DNA from: Bog-473 sp963824195
Lineage (GTDB): Bacteria; Actinomycetota; Acidimicrobiia; Acidimicrobiales; RAAP-2
NCBI GenBank assembly: GCA_963824195.1
Contig: CAWGOJ010000005.1
Location: 106,254-170,253, forward strand
Length of the DNA: 64,000 nt
Direction of reading: 5' to 3'
The notes under the pieces were generated by a model, which had not been told where the DNA came from, ran no database searches, and saw only the letters and a program-made list of their open reading frames with translations. The translations under genes were made by a program, and so were the position numbers. Below, one piece after another: positions 36,223 to 44,340 of the stretch (its first letter is position 1; the number at the start of each line of letters is the position of its first letter).

Positions 36223-37064
36223 CGCCGGACGGTAGGGAGCCGGGGAAGGGCCGGCGTCGGGGTCGGGGCGCCAACCAACGCGGCCGCCACAACGCCGGGC
36301 GAGGCGGCAGCCGGATGGACCCGCGCATCTCCGCCCGCCGAACCGCCGTCATGAAGGAGCAGGGGCGGCGCCGGTTGCGTGTGCTCGTCATCGCCCTCGT
36401 GGGAACGGGCTGCCTCGTCGGCGCCTGGTTCCTCGTTCATTCACCGCTCTTCTCCGCCCGATCCGTGACGGTGACGGGGAACGTCCACGAGACCGCCGCG
36501 CAGGTGGAGGCCCAGGCTGGGTTGGCCGGTCACCCGCCGCTGCTCGATGTGAACACGGGTGCGGCGGCGTCCGCGATCGAGGAGCTGCCCTGGGTGCGCT
36601 CGGCCTCGGTGCACGTCTCGTGGCCCGACGGCGTGCACATCGAGGTGACGGAGGAGACGCCGCGCCTCGTCGTGAGCGAGCCGGGCGGCCGCTGGGAGTC
36701 CCTGAGCGCGGACGGCCGGGTGCTGAGCGTGTCGACCGCTCGGCCGCCCGGTCTGATCCTCCTCACCGTGCCGCAGGCCCCGGGGGCCCCGGGGAGCGTG
36801 GTCTCGGCCAGGGACGAGCCGGGGCTCCGCGTCGCGTCGTCCCTGCCCGCCTCCTTCGTCACCCAGGTGACGGCGGTCACGGTGGAGCCGGCGGGCTGGG
36901 TCCAGCTGGCCTTGACGACCCCGATCGTGGTCGACATCGGCTCGGCCGCCGAGCTCACCGCCAAGTACGAGGACGTTTCGTCGATTTTGGCGGGTGCGAC
37001 CCTGCACAACGGCGATGTCATCGATGTGAGCGTCCCGGATGCGCCGACGGTGACGCTGGGGTGA
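36219..37064 (+). CDS. ftsQ: Cell division protein FtsQ
   Basis: This 281-residue bitopic protein has a long basic N-terminus (GRRRGRGANQRGRHNAGRGG), one TM helix (LRVLVIALVGTGCLVGAWFLV) and a POTRA domain beginning SPLFSARSVTVTGNVHETAAQVE. The FtsQ domain continues to the end (LPWVRSASVHVSWPDGVHIEVTEE). It bridges cytoplasmic and periplasmic parts of the divisome with FtsL and FtsB. The ATG overlaps the murB stop. ftsA is absent, as usual in actinobacteria. Confidence 0.92.
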   Translation: MTPDGREPGKGRRRGRGANQRGRHNAGRGGSRMDPRISARRTAVMKEQGRRRLRVLVIALVGTGCLVGAWFLVHSPLFSARSVTVTGNVHETAAQVEAQAGLAGHPPLLDVNTGAAASAIEELPWVRSASVHVSWPDGVHIEVTEETPRLVVSEPGGRWESLSADGRVLSVSTARPPGLILLTVPQAPGAPGSVVSARDEPGLRVASSLPASFVTQVTAVTVEPAGWVQLALTTPIVVDIGSAAELTAKYEDVSSILAGATLHNGDVIDVSVPDAPTVTLG

Positions 37065-37074
37065 CCTAGGATGC

Positions 37075-37103
37075 TTGACCGGCCTGAACACCCCCCGTAT
37101 GGT
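37075..37103 (+). promoter_or_regulatory. ftsZ promoter
   Basis: TTGACC (37075-37080), a 17-bp spacer and TATGGT (37098-37103) form the clearest sigma-70 promoter in the window. It lies right after the ftsQ stop, so ftsZ has its own transcription start and an untranslated leader of about 130 bases. Confidence 0.7.
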
Positions 37104-37131
37104 GGGGTCACGTTGCCGTACTGTGAACATC

Positions 37132-37148
37132 AACCTTCCCCAAAGGTT
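37132..37148 (+). other. Hairpin in the ftsZ leader
   Basis: AACCTT and AAGGTT pair around a CCCCA loop in the ftsZ leader, about 95 bases before the ATG. It could set mRNA stability or mark an RNase site. The stem is short and AT-rich for this genome, which makes it stand out. Confidence 0.35.
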
Positions 37149-37243
37149 CAGGGATGGCTGATGGGTCGCACGTCCCCGGTGGCGGCTGGCGGTCCGTACC
37201 AGCGAGCGAATGGTCGGCGACCGACCCGAAGACGAGGGAGTTC

Positions 37244-38350
37244 ATGACGACCGTGCCTTCCCAGGGCAACTACCTGGCAGTGATCAAGGTTGTCGGGATC
37301 GGAGGCGGCGGCGTCAATGCCGTCAACCGGATGATCGACTCGGGCCTGCGCAACGTCGAGTTCATCGCGGCCAACACCGACGCGCAGGCGCTGCTCATGA
37401 GCGACGCCGACCTGAAGCTGGACATCGGACGGCAGCTGACCCGCGGGCTCGGGGCCGGCAGCGACCCCGAGGTGGGGCGCCTGGCGGCGGAGGAGCACCG
37501 GCCCGAGATAGAGGAGGCGCTCCAGGGCGCCGACATGGTCTTCATCACCGCCGGCAAGGGCGGCGGCACCGGCACCGGCGCCGCACCTGTCTTCGCCGAG
37601 ATCTCCAAGGGACTCGGTGCCCTGACGATCGGCGTCGTGACCCGCCCCTTCACCTTCGAGGGGCGGCGCCGTGCCATGCAGGCGGAGAAGGGGATCCAGA
37701 TCCTCAAGGAGAAGGTCGACACCCTCATCGTCATCCCGAACGACCGCCTGCTCACCGTGTCCAACGACAAGACCAGCATGGTCAATGCCTTCAAGATGGC
37801 GGACGAGGTCCTGTTGCAGGGCGTGCGCGGCATCACGGACCTCATCACGGTGCCCGGTCTGATCAACACCGACTTCGCCGACGTGAAGATGGTCATGACC
37901 AATGCCGGCACGGCGATCATGGGCATCGGCTCGTCCATCGGCGAGGGGCGGGCGGCCAACGCGGCGCGGGCGGCGATCACGTCACCGCTGCTCGAGGCGT
38001 CCATCGAAGGGGCCCGCGGCCTGGTCCTCAACATCGCGGGTGGCTCGGACCTCGGGCTCTTCGAGGTCAACGAGGCGGCTGAGATCATCCACGCCGTCGC
38101 GCACCCCGACGCCAACATCATCTTCGGTGCCGTGATCGACGACAACATGGGTGACGAGGTGCGCGTGACCGTGATCGCCGCCGGGTTCGAGCGCTGGGAT
38201 GACGGCGCAGGGTCCTCGAAGTCGGCCGACCTGACCGCGTCGATCTTCGCCACGCCCGAGCCGGTGGACATCTTCGCCGACGCCACGGGGTCCGAGGACG
38301 AGCTCGACCTGGGTGACGACGATTTCGACGTCCCCTCCTTCCTGCGCTAG
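37244..38350 (+). CDS. ftsZ: Cell division protein FtsZ
   Basis: FtsZ is the tubulin-like GTPase that forms the Z-ring. The ATG at 37244 is preferred because GAGGGAG lies 5 bases upstream; the frame's earlier GTG at 37154 would add an unusual 30-residue extension. From there it is 368 residues: IKVVGIGGGGVNAVNRM, the tubulin signature GKGGGTGTGAAPVFAEI, NDRLLTVSNDKTSM and the T7 loop LINTDFADVKMVM. The conserved C-terminal peptide is DDDFDVPSFLR, which binds SepF and other partners; sepF is two genes downstream. Confidence 0.97.
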   Translation: MTTVPSQGNYLAVIKVVGIGGGGVNAVNRMIDSGLRNVEFIAANTDAQALLMSDADLKLDIGRQLTRGLGAGSDPEVGRLAAEEHRPEIEEALQGADMVFITAGKGGGTGTGAAPVFAEISKGLGALTIGVVTRPFTFEGRRRAMQAEKGIQILKEKVDTLIVIPNDRLLTVSNDKTSMVNAFKMADEVLLQGVRGITDLITVPGLINTDFADVKMVMTNAGTAIMGIGSSIGEGRAANAARAAITSPLLEASIEGARGLVLNIAGGSDLGLFEVNEAAEIIHAVAHPDANIIFGAVIDDNMGDEVRVTVIAAGFERWDDGAGSSKSADLTASIFATPEPVDIFADATGSEDELDLGDDDFDVPSFLR

Positions 38351-38999
38351 CGACGAGGTCGCACAGCGGCTGACGGCCGTCCGGTTGCGCATCGAGCGCG
38401 CCGGAGGCGACCCCTCCAAGGTGCGGGTGGTCGCGGTCACCAAAGGGTTCGGGATCGATGCGGTGCGCGCGGCGCTGGACGCCGGCCTGCGCGACGTGGG
38501 TGAGAATTACGCCGCTGAGCTCGTGGCGAAGGCGTCGGGTGCGGTGCCCCACGGCGTCGTGTGGCACTTCCTCGGGGCGGTGCAGCGCAACAAGGTGGCG
38601 CGGCTGGCGCCGATCGTCGGGGTGTGGCAGAGCGTCGCCCGGGAGGCCGAGGGCGCCCGGATCGCCCGCTTCGCGCCCGGAGCCAGGGTCCTCGTGGAGG
38701 TCGAGACCACCGGCCTGCCGGGCCGCAACGGCTGTCCGCCGCCGCAGGTGGGCGACCTGGTGGCCCTGTTGCGTGATCTGGGGCTCGACGTGAGGGGCCT
38801 CATGACGGTGGCGGCACCGGGCGCGGCCGCCGCGCGGGCGGCCTTCGATTCGGTGGGGCGGTTGGCCGACCAACTGGGGCTGGAGGAGCGCTCGATGGGC
38901 ATGACCGACGACCTGGAGGCCGCGGTGGCGGCGGGGACGACCATGGTCCGTGTCGGCCGTGCCCTGTTCGGCGACCGGCCTCAGCGCAACGCGGGGTGA
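38313..38999 (+). CDS. yggS: PLP homeostasis protein (YggS/YlmE)
   Basis: This 228-residue pyridoxal-phosphate-binding barrel without known catalysis keeps vitamin B6 and amino-acid pools balanced. Motifs are VVAVTKGFG (the PLP lysine), VGENYAAELVAK, WHFLGAVQRNK, SMGMTDDLEAAVAAGTTMVRVGRALFG. The GTG at 38313 overlaps the end of ftsZ by 38 bp in another frame. Its position between ftsZ and sepF is conserved in Gram-positive bacteria. Confidence 0.93.
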   Translation: MTTISTSPPSCASDEVAQRLTAVRLRIERAGGDPSKVRVVAVTKGFGIDAVRAALDAGLRDVGENYAAELVAKASGAVPHGVVWHFLGAVQRNKVARLAPIVGVWQSVAREAEGARIARFAPGARVLVEVETTGLPGRNGCPPPQVGDLVALLRDLGLDVRGLMTVAAPGAAAARAAFDSVGRLADQLGLEERSMGMTDDLEAAVAAGTTMVRVGRALFGDRPQRNAG

Positions 39000-39041
39000 G
39001 GCGGAGCCTGAGAGTGAGGCGGAACCTCTGGTCGAACCCGA

Positions 39042-39066
39042 CGTCAGGCTCATGGGGAGCCTGACG
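39042..39066 (+). terminator. 10-bp hairpin between yggS and sepF
   Basis: CGTCAGGCTC and GAGCCTGACG pair perfectly around ATGGG in the 150-bp gap. No T-tract follows. It may attenuate the ftsZ-yggS transcript before sepF, which has its own likely -10 (TACGCT, 39124-39129). Confidence 0.4.
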
Positions 39067-39149
39067 GCCCAGAGACCGCCCGGCACAGGCACGGGAGGCC
39101 CGCCAGGGTTGCCGAGCAGGCACTACGCTGTCACTGGACAGGAGAAGGC

Positions 39150-39749
39150 ATGTCACCCTCGTTCATGAAGAAGACCATGGTGTATCTCGGCCTGCTCGAC
39201 GACGAGTACGACGAGTACGACGACCTGGAGGACCGGGCGCCGCGTGGGTTCTCGGCCGCCACGCGGGTCGAGCCCCGCACGCAGGACTACGAGCAGCCGG
39301 AGGAGTCCCAGTACAGCGGTGGCATGACCAGGGTCCGGACCATTCCCCGGGAGTCGGCCGTTCCCAGCCCCAGCCAGTCGAGGTCGGCACCGAGTAACGC
39401 GGCACCGCGGGCTTCGTCGGTGCGGGCCGTGCCGGTCGATACCTCCATCAGCCCGTCGGGGTCCGCGCCGTCGTCGGCCCGCGTGCACGTCGTGGCGCCG
39501 TCACGCTTCGGCGACGCCAAGGAGATCGCGGACCGCCTCAAGGACAACCGGCCGGTGATCGTGAACCTCCAGATGGCCGATCGCGACCTGCAGCGGCGGA
39601 TGATCGACTTCTGCAGCGGTGTGACCTACGCCCTCAGCGGCGAGATGGAGAAGGTGGCCGACCAGGTGTTCCTGCTGGCGCCGACGAACGTCAAGGTCTC
39701 CGACGAGGAGCGTCAGCGCCTGGTAGAGCGCGGCTTCGGTCGCGACTAG
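39150..39749 (+). CDS. sepF: Cell division protein SepF
   Basis: SepF anchors and bundles FtsZ in bacteria without ftsA. The 199 residues start with the membrane-binding helix (MKKTMVYLGLLDDEYDEYDD), a disordered Ser/Pro-rich linker (about 60-110), then the SepF domain: VVAPSRFGDAKEIADRLKDN, VIVNLQMADRDLQRRMIDF and SGVTYALSGEMEKV. GGAGAAGG precedes the ATG at 39150; ATG 39165 would remove five residues and fits the usual start MKK better, so both are possible. Confidence 0.93.
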   Translation: MSPSFMKKTMVYLGLLDDEYDEYDDLEDRAPRGFSAATRVEPRTQDYEQPEESQYSGGMTRVRTIPRESAVPSPSQSRSAPSNAAPRASSVRAVPVDTSISPSGSAPSSARVHVVAPSRFGDAKEIADRLKDNRPVIVNLQMADRDLQRRMIDFCSGVTYALSGEMEKVADQVFLLAPTNVKVSDEERQRLVERGFGRD

Positions 39750-39755
39750 ACCCAG

Positions 39756-39761
39756 TACCCT
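39756..39761 (+). promoter_or_regulatory. -10 hexamer TACCCT of yggT
   Basis: TACCCT sits 9 bases before the yggT GTG at 39771 and just after the sepF stop, with no ribosome binding site: a likely leaderless internal promoter. Confidence 0.35.
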
Positions 39762-39770
39762 CGCGGGCTG

Positions 39771-40028
39771 GTGAATATCTTCCATATCCTGGCGTGGCTG
39801 ATCGAGGCGTACATCTGGTTGATCATGTTCCCGTACGCGATCCTGAGCTGGTTCCGGGTCCGGCCGGACACGGCGCTGTCCCGGATCCAGTACTTCCTGT
39901 ATCAGGCGACGGAGCCCGTCCTACGCCCGGTGCGGCGGATCATCCGCCCGATGGCCGGGCTGGACTTCTCGTTCCTGGTGGTCATCCTGGTTGCGCAGAT
40001 CGTGCTGATTCCGGTGCTGAGGGCCTGA
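39771..40028 (+). CDS. YggT-family membrane protein
   Basis: An 85-residue protein with two hydrophobic segments (FHILAWLIEAYIWLIMFPYAILSWF and LDFSFLVVILVAQIVLIPVL) around the conserved polar stretch ATEPVLRPVRRIIRP. The family lies next to sepF in Gram-positives, and some members help osmotic resistance or division. The GTG start has no Shine-Dalgarno sequence. Confidence 0.85.
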   Translation: MNIFHILAWLIEAYIWLIMFPYAILSWFRVRPDTALSRIQYFLYQATEPVLRPVRRIIRPMAGLDFSFLVVILVAQIVLIPVLRA

Positions 40029-40060
40029 GAGGCATAACTGGAATCACGAGAGGGGAAGGT

Positions 40061-40066
40061 TAGACT
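40061..40066 (+). promoter_or_regulatory. -10 hexamer TAGACT of divIVA
   Basis: TAGACT ends 8 bases before the divIVA ATG. A GGGGAAGG lies upstream of the hexamer, too far from the ATG to serve as a ribosome binding site if transcription starts here, so a leaderless message is the better reading. Confidence 0.45.
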
Positions 40067-40074
40067 TCGCCGTC

Positions 40075-40839
40075 ATGGATAATTCGCAAGCTCCCGCATC
40101 GATTCTCGACACGCTTCGCACCGTGGAGTTCCGCCTCGGTCTCAAGGGCTACAACGTCGATGAGGTCGATGAGTACCTGGACAAGGCGGCCCAGGAAGCG
40201 GAGGGGCTCCAGGAGCACGTCCGGCAGCTGAACGAGCGACTGCGGCAGGCGAGCGAGCGGATCGCCCAGCTCGAGCGCGAGAAGCGGGCCGCCCCGGCTG
40301 TGGCCGCCGCCGAGGGGGGTGCGGCCGCCACCGCGGCGGACACGGCGCTCTCCGACGAGACGCTGCAGCGCACGCTCCTGCTGGCGCAGAAGTTCGTCGA
40401 CCAGACGAAGCGGGAGAGCGAGGCCGAAGCGGCGGCGGTCGTCGCGCAGGCCGAGGAGACGGCGAGGGCGGCCATCGCCGCCGCCGAGGCGACGGCGGCG
40501 CAGCTGCAGACTGAGACGCATCAGAAGCTGCGCGAGGAGGTGTCACGGCTGGAGTCCACCCGGACCGAGCTGGCGGCCGACGTGGAGAGCATGGCCCGGC
40601 ACCTCGAGTCGGAGCGCAACCGCCTCCGGGGCGCCCTCTCCGAGATCCTCAAGTGGGTGGACGAGAACGTGCAGCCTGCCAACTCCCTCATGGGCGTCAA
40701 GCCCAAGCCGGTCCCGGCCGAGAAAGTGGGGGTCGAGCCGTCGTCGGCCGGCCCCCCCGAGGCGGACGACGGTGCACCGACCCTGAACCTCGAGAGCGCC
40801 CCCGGCGCCGCCGTGTCGGGGGCGCCCCGCCCGGTCTGA
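40075..40839 (+). CDS. divIVA: DivIVA / Wag31-like polar growth protein
   Basis: This coiled-coil protein marks cell poles and curved membrane. The N-terminal DivIVA domain is TLRTVEFRLGLKGYNVDEVDEYLDKAA, followed by a first coiled coil (AEGLQEHVRQLNERLRQASERIAQLERE). An Ala-rich linker and a long second coiled coil (about 110-200) follow, with a Pro-rich tail. Length is 254. In actinobacteria it directs tip growth and recruits wall-synthesis enzymes, fitting its place behind ftsZ-sepF. Confidence 0.93.
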   Translation: MDNSQAPASILDTLRTVEFRLGLKGYNVDEVDEYLDKAAQEAEGLQEHVRQLNERLRQASERIAQLEREKRAAPAVAAAEGGAAATAADTALSDETLQRTLLLAQKFVDQTKRESEAEAAAVVAQAEETARAAIAAAEATAAQLQTETHQKLREEVSRLESTRTELAADVESMARHLESERNRLRGALSEILKWVDENVQPANSLMGVKPKPVPAEKVGVEPSSAGPPEADDGAPTLNLESAPGAAVSGAPRPV

Positions 40840-40867
40840 ACATCTCCGGTTAGGGGCGAAGGCGGTA

Positions 40868-40896
40868 TTGCCCCCGACCGTGCTGTCCGGTATCGT
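40868..40896 (+). promoter_or_regulatory. Promoter of the H1-DksA gene
   Basis: TTGCCC (40868-40873) and TATCGT (40891-40896) are spaced by 17 bp. The transcript would start near 40903 and carry a leader of about 60 bases with AAGGAGGGAACG before the ATG at 40965. Confidence 0.5.
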
Positions 40897-40964
40897 CACC
40901 CGCTCCCCGGACGAGGTCGTCGTCGGGGATGGCGGCCACGTCGCGTGGTCCGAAGGAGGGAACG

Positions 40965-41819
40965 ATGACCCCAGCGAGTAAGGGCACCCAGGTCAAGCGG
41001 GTGCCCGGGTCGGGTTCGGCCTCGTCACGGGCTGGGAACAAAACCTCGTCCGCCAAGGTTGCTGCAACAGCCAAGAAGGCTCTCTCTCCCTCGAAGAAGA
41101 AGAAGGCAGCTCCCGTTGTGAAGAAGTCGACCACGGCCACCAAGAAGTCCACACCCTCCGCGAAGAAGACGGCGCCGGCAGCCCCGAGGAAGGCGGCCGC
41201 CCAGGCGGCCAAGAAGGCGGCACCGGCCAAGAAGGCCGCGACGGCCCCCAAGAAGACGGCGCCGGCAGCCAAGAAGGCGGCACCGGCCAAGAAGGGTGCT
41301 GCGCCGGCCAAGAAGTCGACGGAGAAGGCGGTCGCCAAGAAGGTTGCCCCGGCCTCGGGCCCGGCTGCGTCGCCGCCGGCCCGGACGACCTTCACGCCGA
41401 AGCCCAAGCCGCCACCACCCGTCCGGCCGAAGACGGGCCCCTACGCCAAGGACGTGAAGTTCCTCGAGGAAGTCCGGGAGCTGCTCCTGGCCGACCGGGC
41501 GATCTACCAGGAGCAGGCCACCTCGCTGCGAGCGGAGGCGGACTCCCTCGCCCTGGAGCGTGAGCCCGGCGACGTGCAATTCGACGAGGAGTCCGGTGAG
41601 GGTGGCACCGTCACGGTCGACCGTGAGCGGAACCTCGCGCTCTCGGGCCAGGCGGTGCTGGCCGTCGAGGAGATCGACGACGCCCTCAAGAGGATCACCG
41701 ACAAGACGTACGGGTACTGCGAGCGTTGCTTCCAGCCCATTCCCAAGCCGCGCCTGCGGGCGCTGCCCTATGCCCGTCTGTGCGTGGCTTGCAAGAGCGG
41801 GGGACTGTCGCGGCGCTGA
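40965..41819 (+). CDS. DksA/TraR zinc-finger protein with histone H1-like tail
   Basis: The ATG at 40965 is set by AGGAGGGA just upstream, which excludes the earlier ATG at 40929. The 284 residues have two parts. Residues 1-150 are a lysine/alanine/proline tail with repeated AAKKAAPAKK units, like histone H1. Residues 160-284 are a DksA/TraR-type domain: helical LREVRELLLADR-like segment, LAVEEIDDALKRITDKTYGYC, and a C4 zinc finger C-x2-C-x17-C-x2-C. The DxxDxA tip of true DksA is not clear. It may bind DNA and RNA polymerase together. Confidence 0.85.
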   Translation: MTPASKGTQVKRVPGSGSASSRAGNKTSSAKVAATAKKALSPSKKKKAAPVVKKSTTATKKSTPSAKKTAPAAPRKAAAQAAKKAAPAKKAATAPKKTAPAAKKAAPAKKGAAPAKKSTEKAVAKKVAPASGPAASPPARTTFTPKPKPPPPVRPKTGPYAKDVKFLEEVRELLLADRAIYQEQATSLRAEADSLALEREPGDVQFDEESGEGGTVTVDRERNLALSGQAVLAVEEIDDALKRITDKTYGYCERCFQPIPKPRLRALPYARLCVACKSGGLSRR

Positions 41820-42286
41820 CCCGCCCGCGGGTGCTGGCGTTTGCCATAGCCGCCGTCGTCGTGGTGGCGGATCGGGTGACCACGTCGCTCGCCCTCGATC
41901 ATCTCCACGACGTTCGCCACCTCTGGGGGCCGGTAGGCCTGGCGATGACCTTCAACTCGGGGTTCGCATTCAGCCTGTTCAGCGGGAAAGCGGTCGCCAT
42001 CACGGTGCTCCTCTGCATCGGTGTCGTGGTGCTCGCCTTCGTCGTGGCCCAGGTCCGCACGGTGCCACTGGCCATCGGCGCCGGGCTGGTGCTCGGGGGT
42101 GCCATGGGGAACCTGAGCGAGCGGATCGTCGGTGGACACGGCGGGCAGGTGCCCGACTTCATCACGATGGACTACTGGCCCACGTTCAACTTTGCGGACG
42201 CGTGCGTGACGGTGGGTGTGGTCATTGTGATCGCGACGCTCGTTTTCGGGGGCCGGGCCGAGCTGCAGCAGGGGAGGGCGCGGTGA
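41780..42286 (+). CDS. lspA: Lipoprotein signal peptidase
   Basis: LspA is the aspartyl protease that removes signal peptides from prolipoproteins. It has four TM helices; the motif TFNSGFAFSLFSG matches the family NxGxAF box, and catalytic aspartates lie in GQVPDFITM and FNFADACVTVGV. The start is uncertain: GTG 41780 or TTG 41789, both overlapping the end of the previous gene. Length is about 165-168 residues. The order with rluD is conserved in actinobacteria. Confidence 0.92.
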   Translation: MRGLQERGTVAALTRPRVLAFAIAAVVVVADRVTTSLALDHLHDVRHLWGPVGLAMTFNSGFAFSLFSGKAVAITVLLCIGVVVLAFVVAQVRTVPLAIGAGLVLGGAMGNLSERIVGGHGGQVPDFITMDYWPTFNFADACVTVGVVIVIATLVFGGRAELQQGRAR

Positions 42287-43302
42287 GCGACCGGGCGGGG
42301 GACGACGAAGGCCCCGAGGGCGGAGGGGGCGGAGCGAGCGACGGGCGAGACCCAGGGCCGCCTTCCCCCCGGGCGGTGGAGGAGACGATCACGACGGAGG
42401 TGCCGGCCCTGATGGCGGGCCTCCGGGTGGATCGGGGAGTGGCCATGGTGGCCAACGTCTCGCGGAGCGTGGCTGCGGAGCTGGTCGAGGCCGGCCGGGT
42501 GCTCGTCGACGGCTCGCCCGTCGGGGTCGGGCGCCTTCTTCTACGTGAAGGAACCACGCTCACGGTGCTGTTGCCCGAAGCGGGTGCCACGGGGGTGGCG
42601 CCCGAGCCTGACGTCCGCTTCGAGGTCGTCTATGCGGACGCAGAGGTGGTCGTGGTGGACAAGCCGGCGGGGCTGGTCGTCCACCCGGGGGCCGGTCACC
42701 ACGAGGGAACGCTGGTCGGTGGACTGCTCGCCCGCTTCCCGGACCTGGCCGAGCTCGTCTCCGCCGGGGTGTGCGCGCCGGACCGGCCGGGAATCGTGCA
42801 CCGGCTGGACAAGGGGACTTCGGGCCTCCTCGCGGTGGCGCGGACTCCCGATGCGTACCGGGAGCTGGTCGGGCAGCTGGCGACGCGCACGATGGAACGG
42901 CGGTATCTGGCGCTCGTCGTCGGCGCTGTGGGGGACGAAAGGGGGGAGGTCGAGGCGCCGATCGGCCGCTCGGCCCGCACGCCCACCAAGATGGCGGTCA
43001 CGGCGGGCGGGAAGCCGGCCCGAACCTCCTATGCCGTCGTGGAGCGCAGGGACGGGGAGGCGCCCACGACGCTGCTCGAGCTGGCCCTCCAGAGCGGGAG
43101 GACCCACCAGATCCGGGTCCACATGGCGGCCATCGGGCACCCGGTCGTGGGGGATGCGCGCTACGGGGCGCCGGACAAGCGACTCGGATCGGGACGCTTC
43201 TTCCTGCACGCCTTCAAGCTCGCGTTCACGCACCCGGGTACGGGCGCCCGCATGGAGTTCACGTCGCCGCTGGCCGAGGACCTGAGGGCCTACCTGGGGT
43301 AG
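42283..43302 (+). CDS. rluD: Pseudouridine synthase RluD family
   Basis: The protein modifies uridines in 23S rRNA. From GTG 42283 (GTGA with lspA) it has 339 residues: a Gly/Asp-rich N-terminal stretch, an S4 RNA-binding domain (VDRGVAMVANVSRSVAAELVEAGRVLVDG) and the catalytic domain with the aspartate in GIVHRLDKGTSGLLAVA. Other landmarks are DKPAGLVVHPGAGH and LQSGRTHQIRVHMAAIGHPVVGD. It converges with the sigma-factor gene. Confidence 0.94.
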   Translation: MSDRAGDDEGPEGGGGGASDGRDPGPPSPRAVEETITTEVPALMAGLRVDRGVAMVANVSRSVAAELVEAGRVLVDGSPVGVGRLLLREGTTLTVLLPEAGATGVAPEPDVRFEVVYADAEVVVVDKPAGLVVHPGAGHHEGTLVGGLLARFPDLAELVSAGVCAPDRPGIVHRLDKGTSGLLAVARTPDAYRELVGQLATRTMERRYLALVVGAVGDERGEVEAPIGRSARTPTKMAVTAGGKPARTSYAVVERRDGEAPTTLLELALQSGRTHQIRVHMAAIGHPVVGDARYGAPDKRLGSGRFFLHAFKLAFTHPGTGARMEFTSPLAEDLRAYLG

Positions 43303-43347
43303 GCGAGCGCCTCCCGGAGCCGCCAGGCCCCGAAGAGCGCCCGTCTG

Positions 43348-44220
43348 TCAGGCCGCCTGGTGGACGCCGAGCACGTCGGCGTCGAAGGAGAGCGCGGCCA
43401 GCGCCTCCTCCTCGGCCCGGCGCACCCGGCGCACTCCCACGCCGAGGCGCTCGGCCGTGGACTGGAGCGACGCAGGAGAGTCCCCGTCGAAACCGAAGCG
43501 AAGTCGGAGCACGTCACGCTGGAGGCCGGGCAGCCGCTCGACTGCTTCACGGACACTGTCGTAGACCAGGGCCTCCTCCACGTCTCCCACGAAGTCCGAG
43601 TCGTCGGGAGCGACCAACTCGCCCAGCGTGGTCGAGGACTCGACCGCAGCCGGCTGGTCGAGCGACGCAGTGACACGCGCCACGTCCTCGAGCGCCTCTC
43701 GCTCGTCCGCGGTCATACCGGTCGCGTCGTCGAGCTCAGCCACGGTCGGAGCGCGGCCCAGCGTGCTGGCGAGCTCTGACTTGGTCAACTCGAGACGCTG
43801 GATCTGCTCCCCGACCTCGAGAGGGATCCGGATGGTACGACCGTGCTGCTGGACCGCCCGTTGGAGAGCCTGACGGATCCACCAGGTGGCGTAGGTCGAG
43901 AACCGGAAGCCACGCTCCCAGTCGAACTTGTCGACCGCACGCATCAGGCCGAAGGTGCCCTCCTGTACGAGGTCGGCCATGTCGACACCGCGGTCCTGGT
44001 ACCGCCGGGCCCAATGGACCACGAGCCGCAGGTTTGCGGCCACCATCTGCTTACGGGCCGCGTCATCTCCCGCCGCGACGCGCTTGGCCAGCTCGACCTG
44101 CTGTTCGTGGTCGGGCATGGGGAACTGGTCGAGATCGCGCAACATCAATCCCAACGTGTCCGACGTGCTCACCGCGCTCTTCATCTTGGCTCCAGACGCT
44201 TGTTGCTCACTCTCAGTCAT
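43348..44220 (-). CDS. RNA polymerase sigma-70 factor (group 2-like)
   Basis: This 290-residue sigma-70 family protein has region 1.2 (TLGLMLRDLDQFPMPDHEQQVELAKRV) and regions 2.1-2.4 (NLRLVVHWARRYQDRGVDMADLVQEG, then FRFSTYATWWIRQAL). Region 3 follows (RIPLEVGEQIQRL), then region 4 (LPGLQRDVLRLRFGF). The region 4.2 helix reads GVGVRRVRRAEEEAL where RpoD has VTRERIRQIEAKAL, so -35 recognition probably differs from the principal sigma. It is unlikely to be the essential RpoD because it lacks region 1.1 and is short. It is divergent from the histidine phosphatase gene. Confidence 0.9.
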   Translation of the reverse strand: MTESEQQASGAKMKSAVSTSDTLGLMLRDLDQFPMPDHEQQVELAKRVAAGDDAARKQMVAANLRLVVHWARRYQDRGVDMADLVQEGTFGLMRAVDKFDWERGFRFSTYATWWIRQALQRAVQQHGRTIRIPLEVGEQIQRLELTKSELASTLGRAPTVAELDDATGMTADEREALEDVARVTASLDQPAAVESSTTLGELVAPDDSDFVGDVEEALVYDSVREAVERLPGLQRDVLRLRFGFDGDSPASLQSTAERLGVGVRRVRRAEEEALAALSFDADVLGVHQAA

Positions 44221-44310
44221 ACGTACCCGAAGGCTGCCGGTATCAACCTGACCGGTACAACCGGGACCGGGCTCCGATCATTCCATCGGGGTGTTCGGAC
44301 CGAGTTGCAT

Positions 44311-44330
44311 CCACCACCGCCCCGTGGTGG
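44311..44330 (+). other. Hairpin just before the phosphatase start
   Basis: CCACCAC and GTGGTGG pair around CGCCCC and end 10 bases before the ATG at 44341. The 3' arm would cover the ribosome-binding position, so it could lower translation initiation. It may be incidental. Confidence 0.3.
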
Positions 44331-44340
44331 TCTACGGCTC

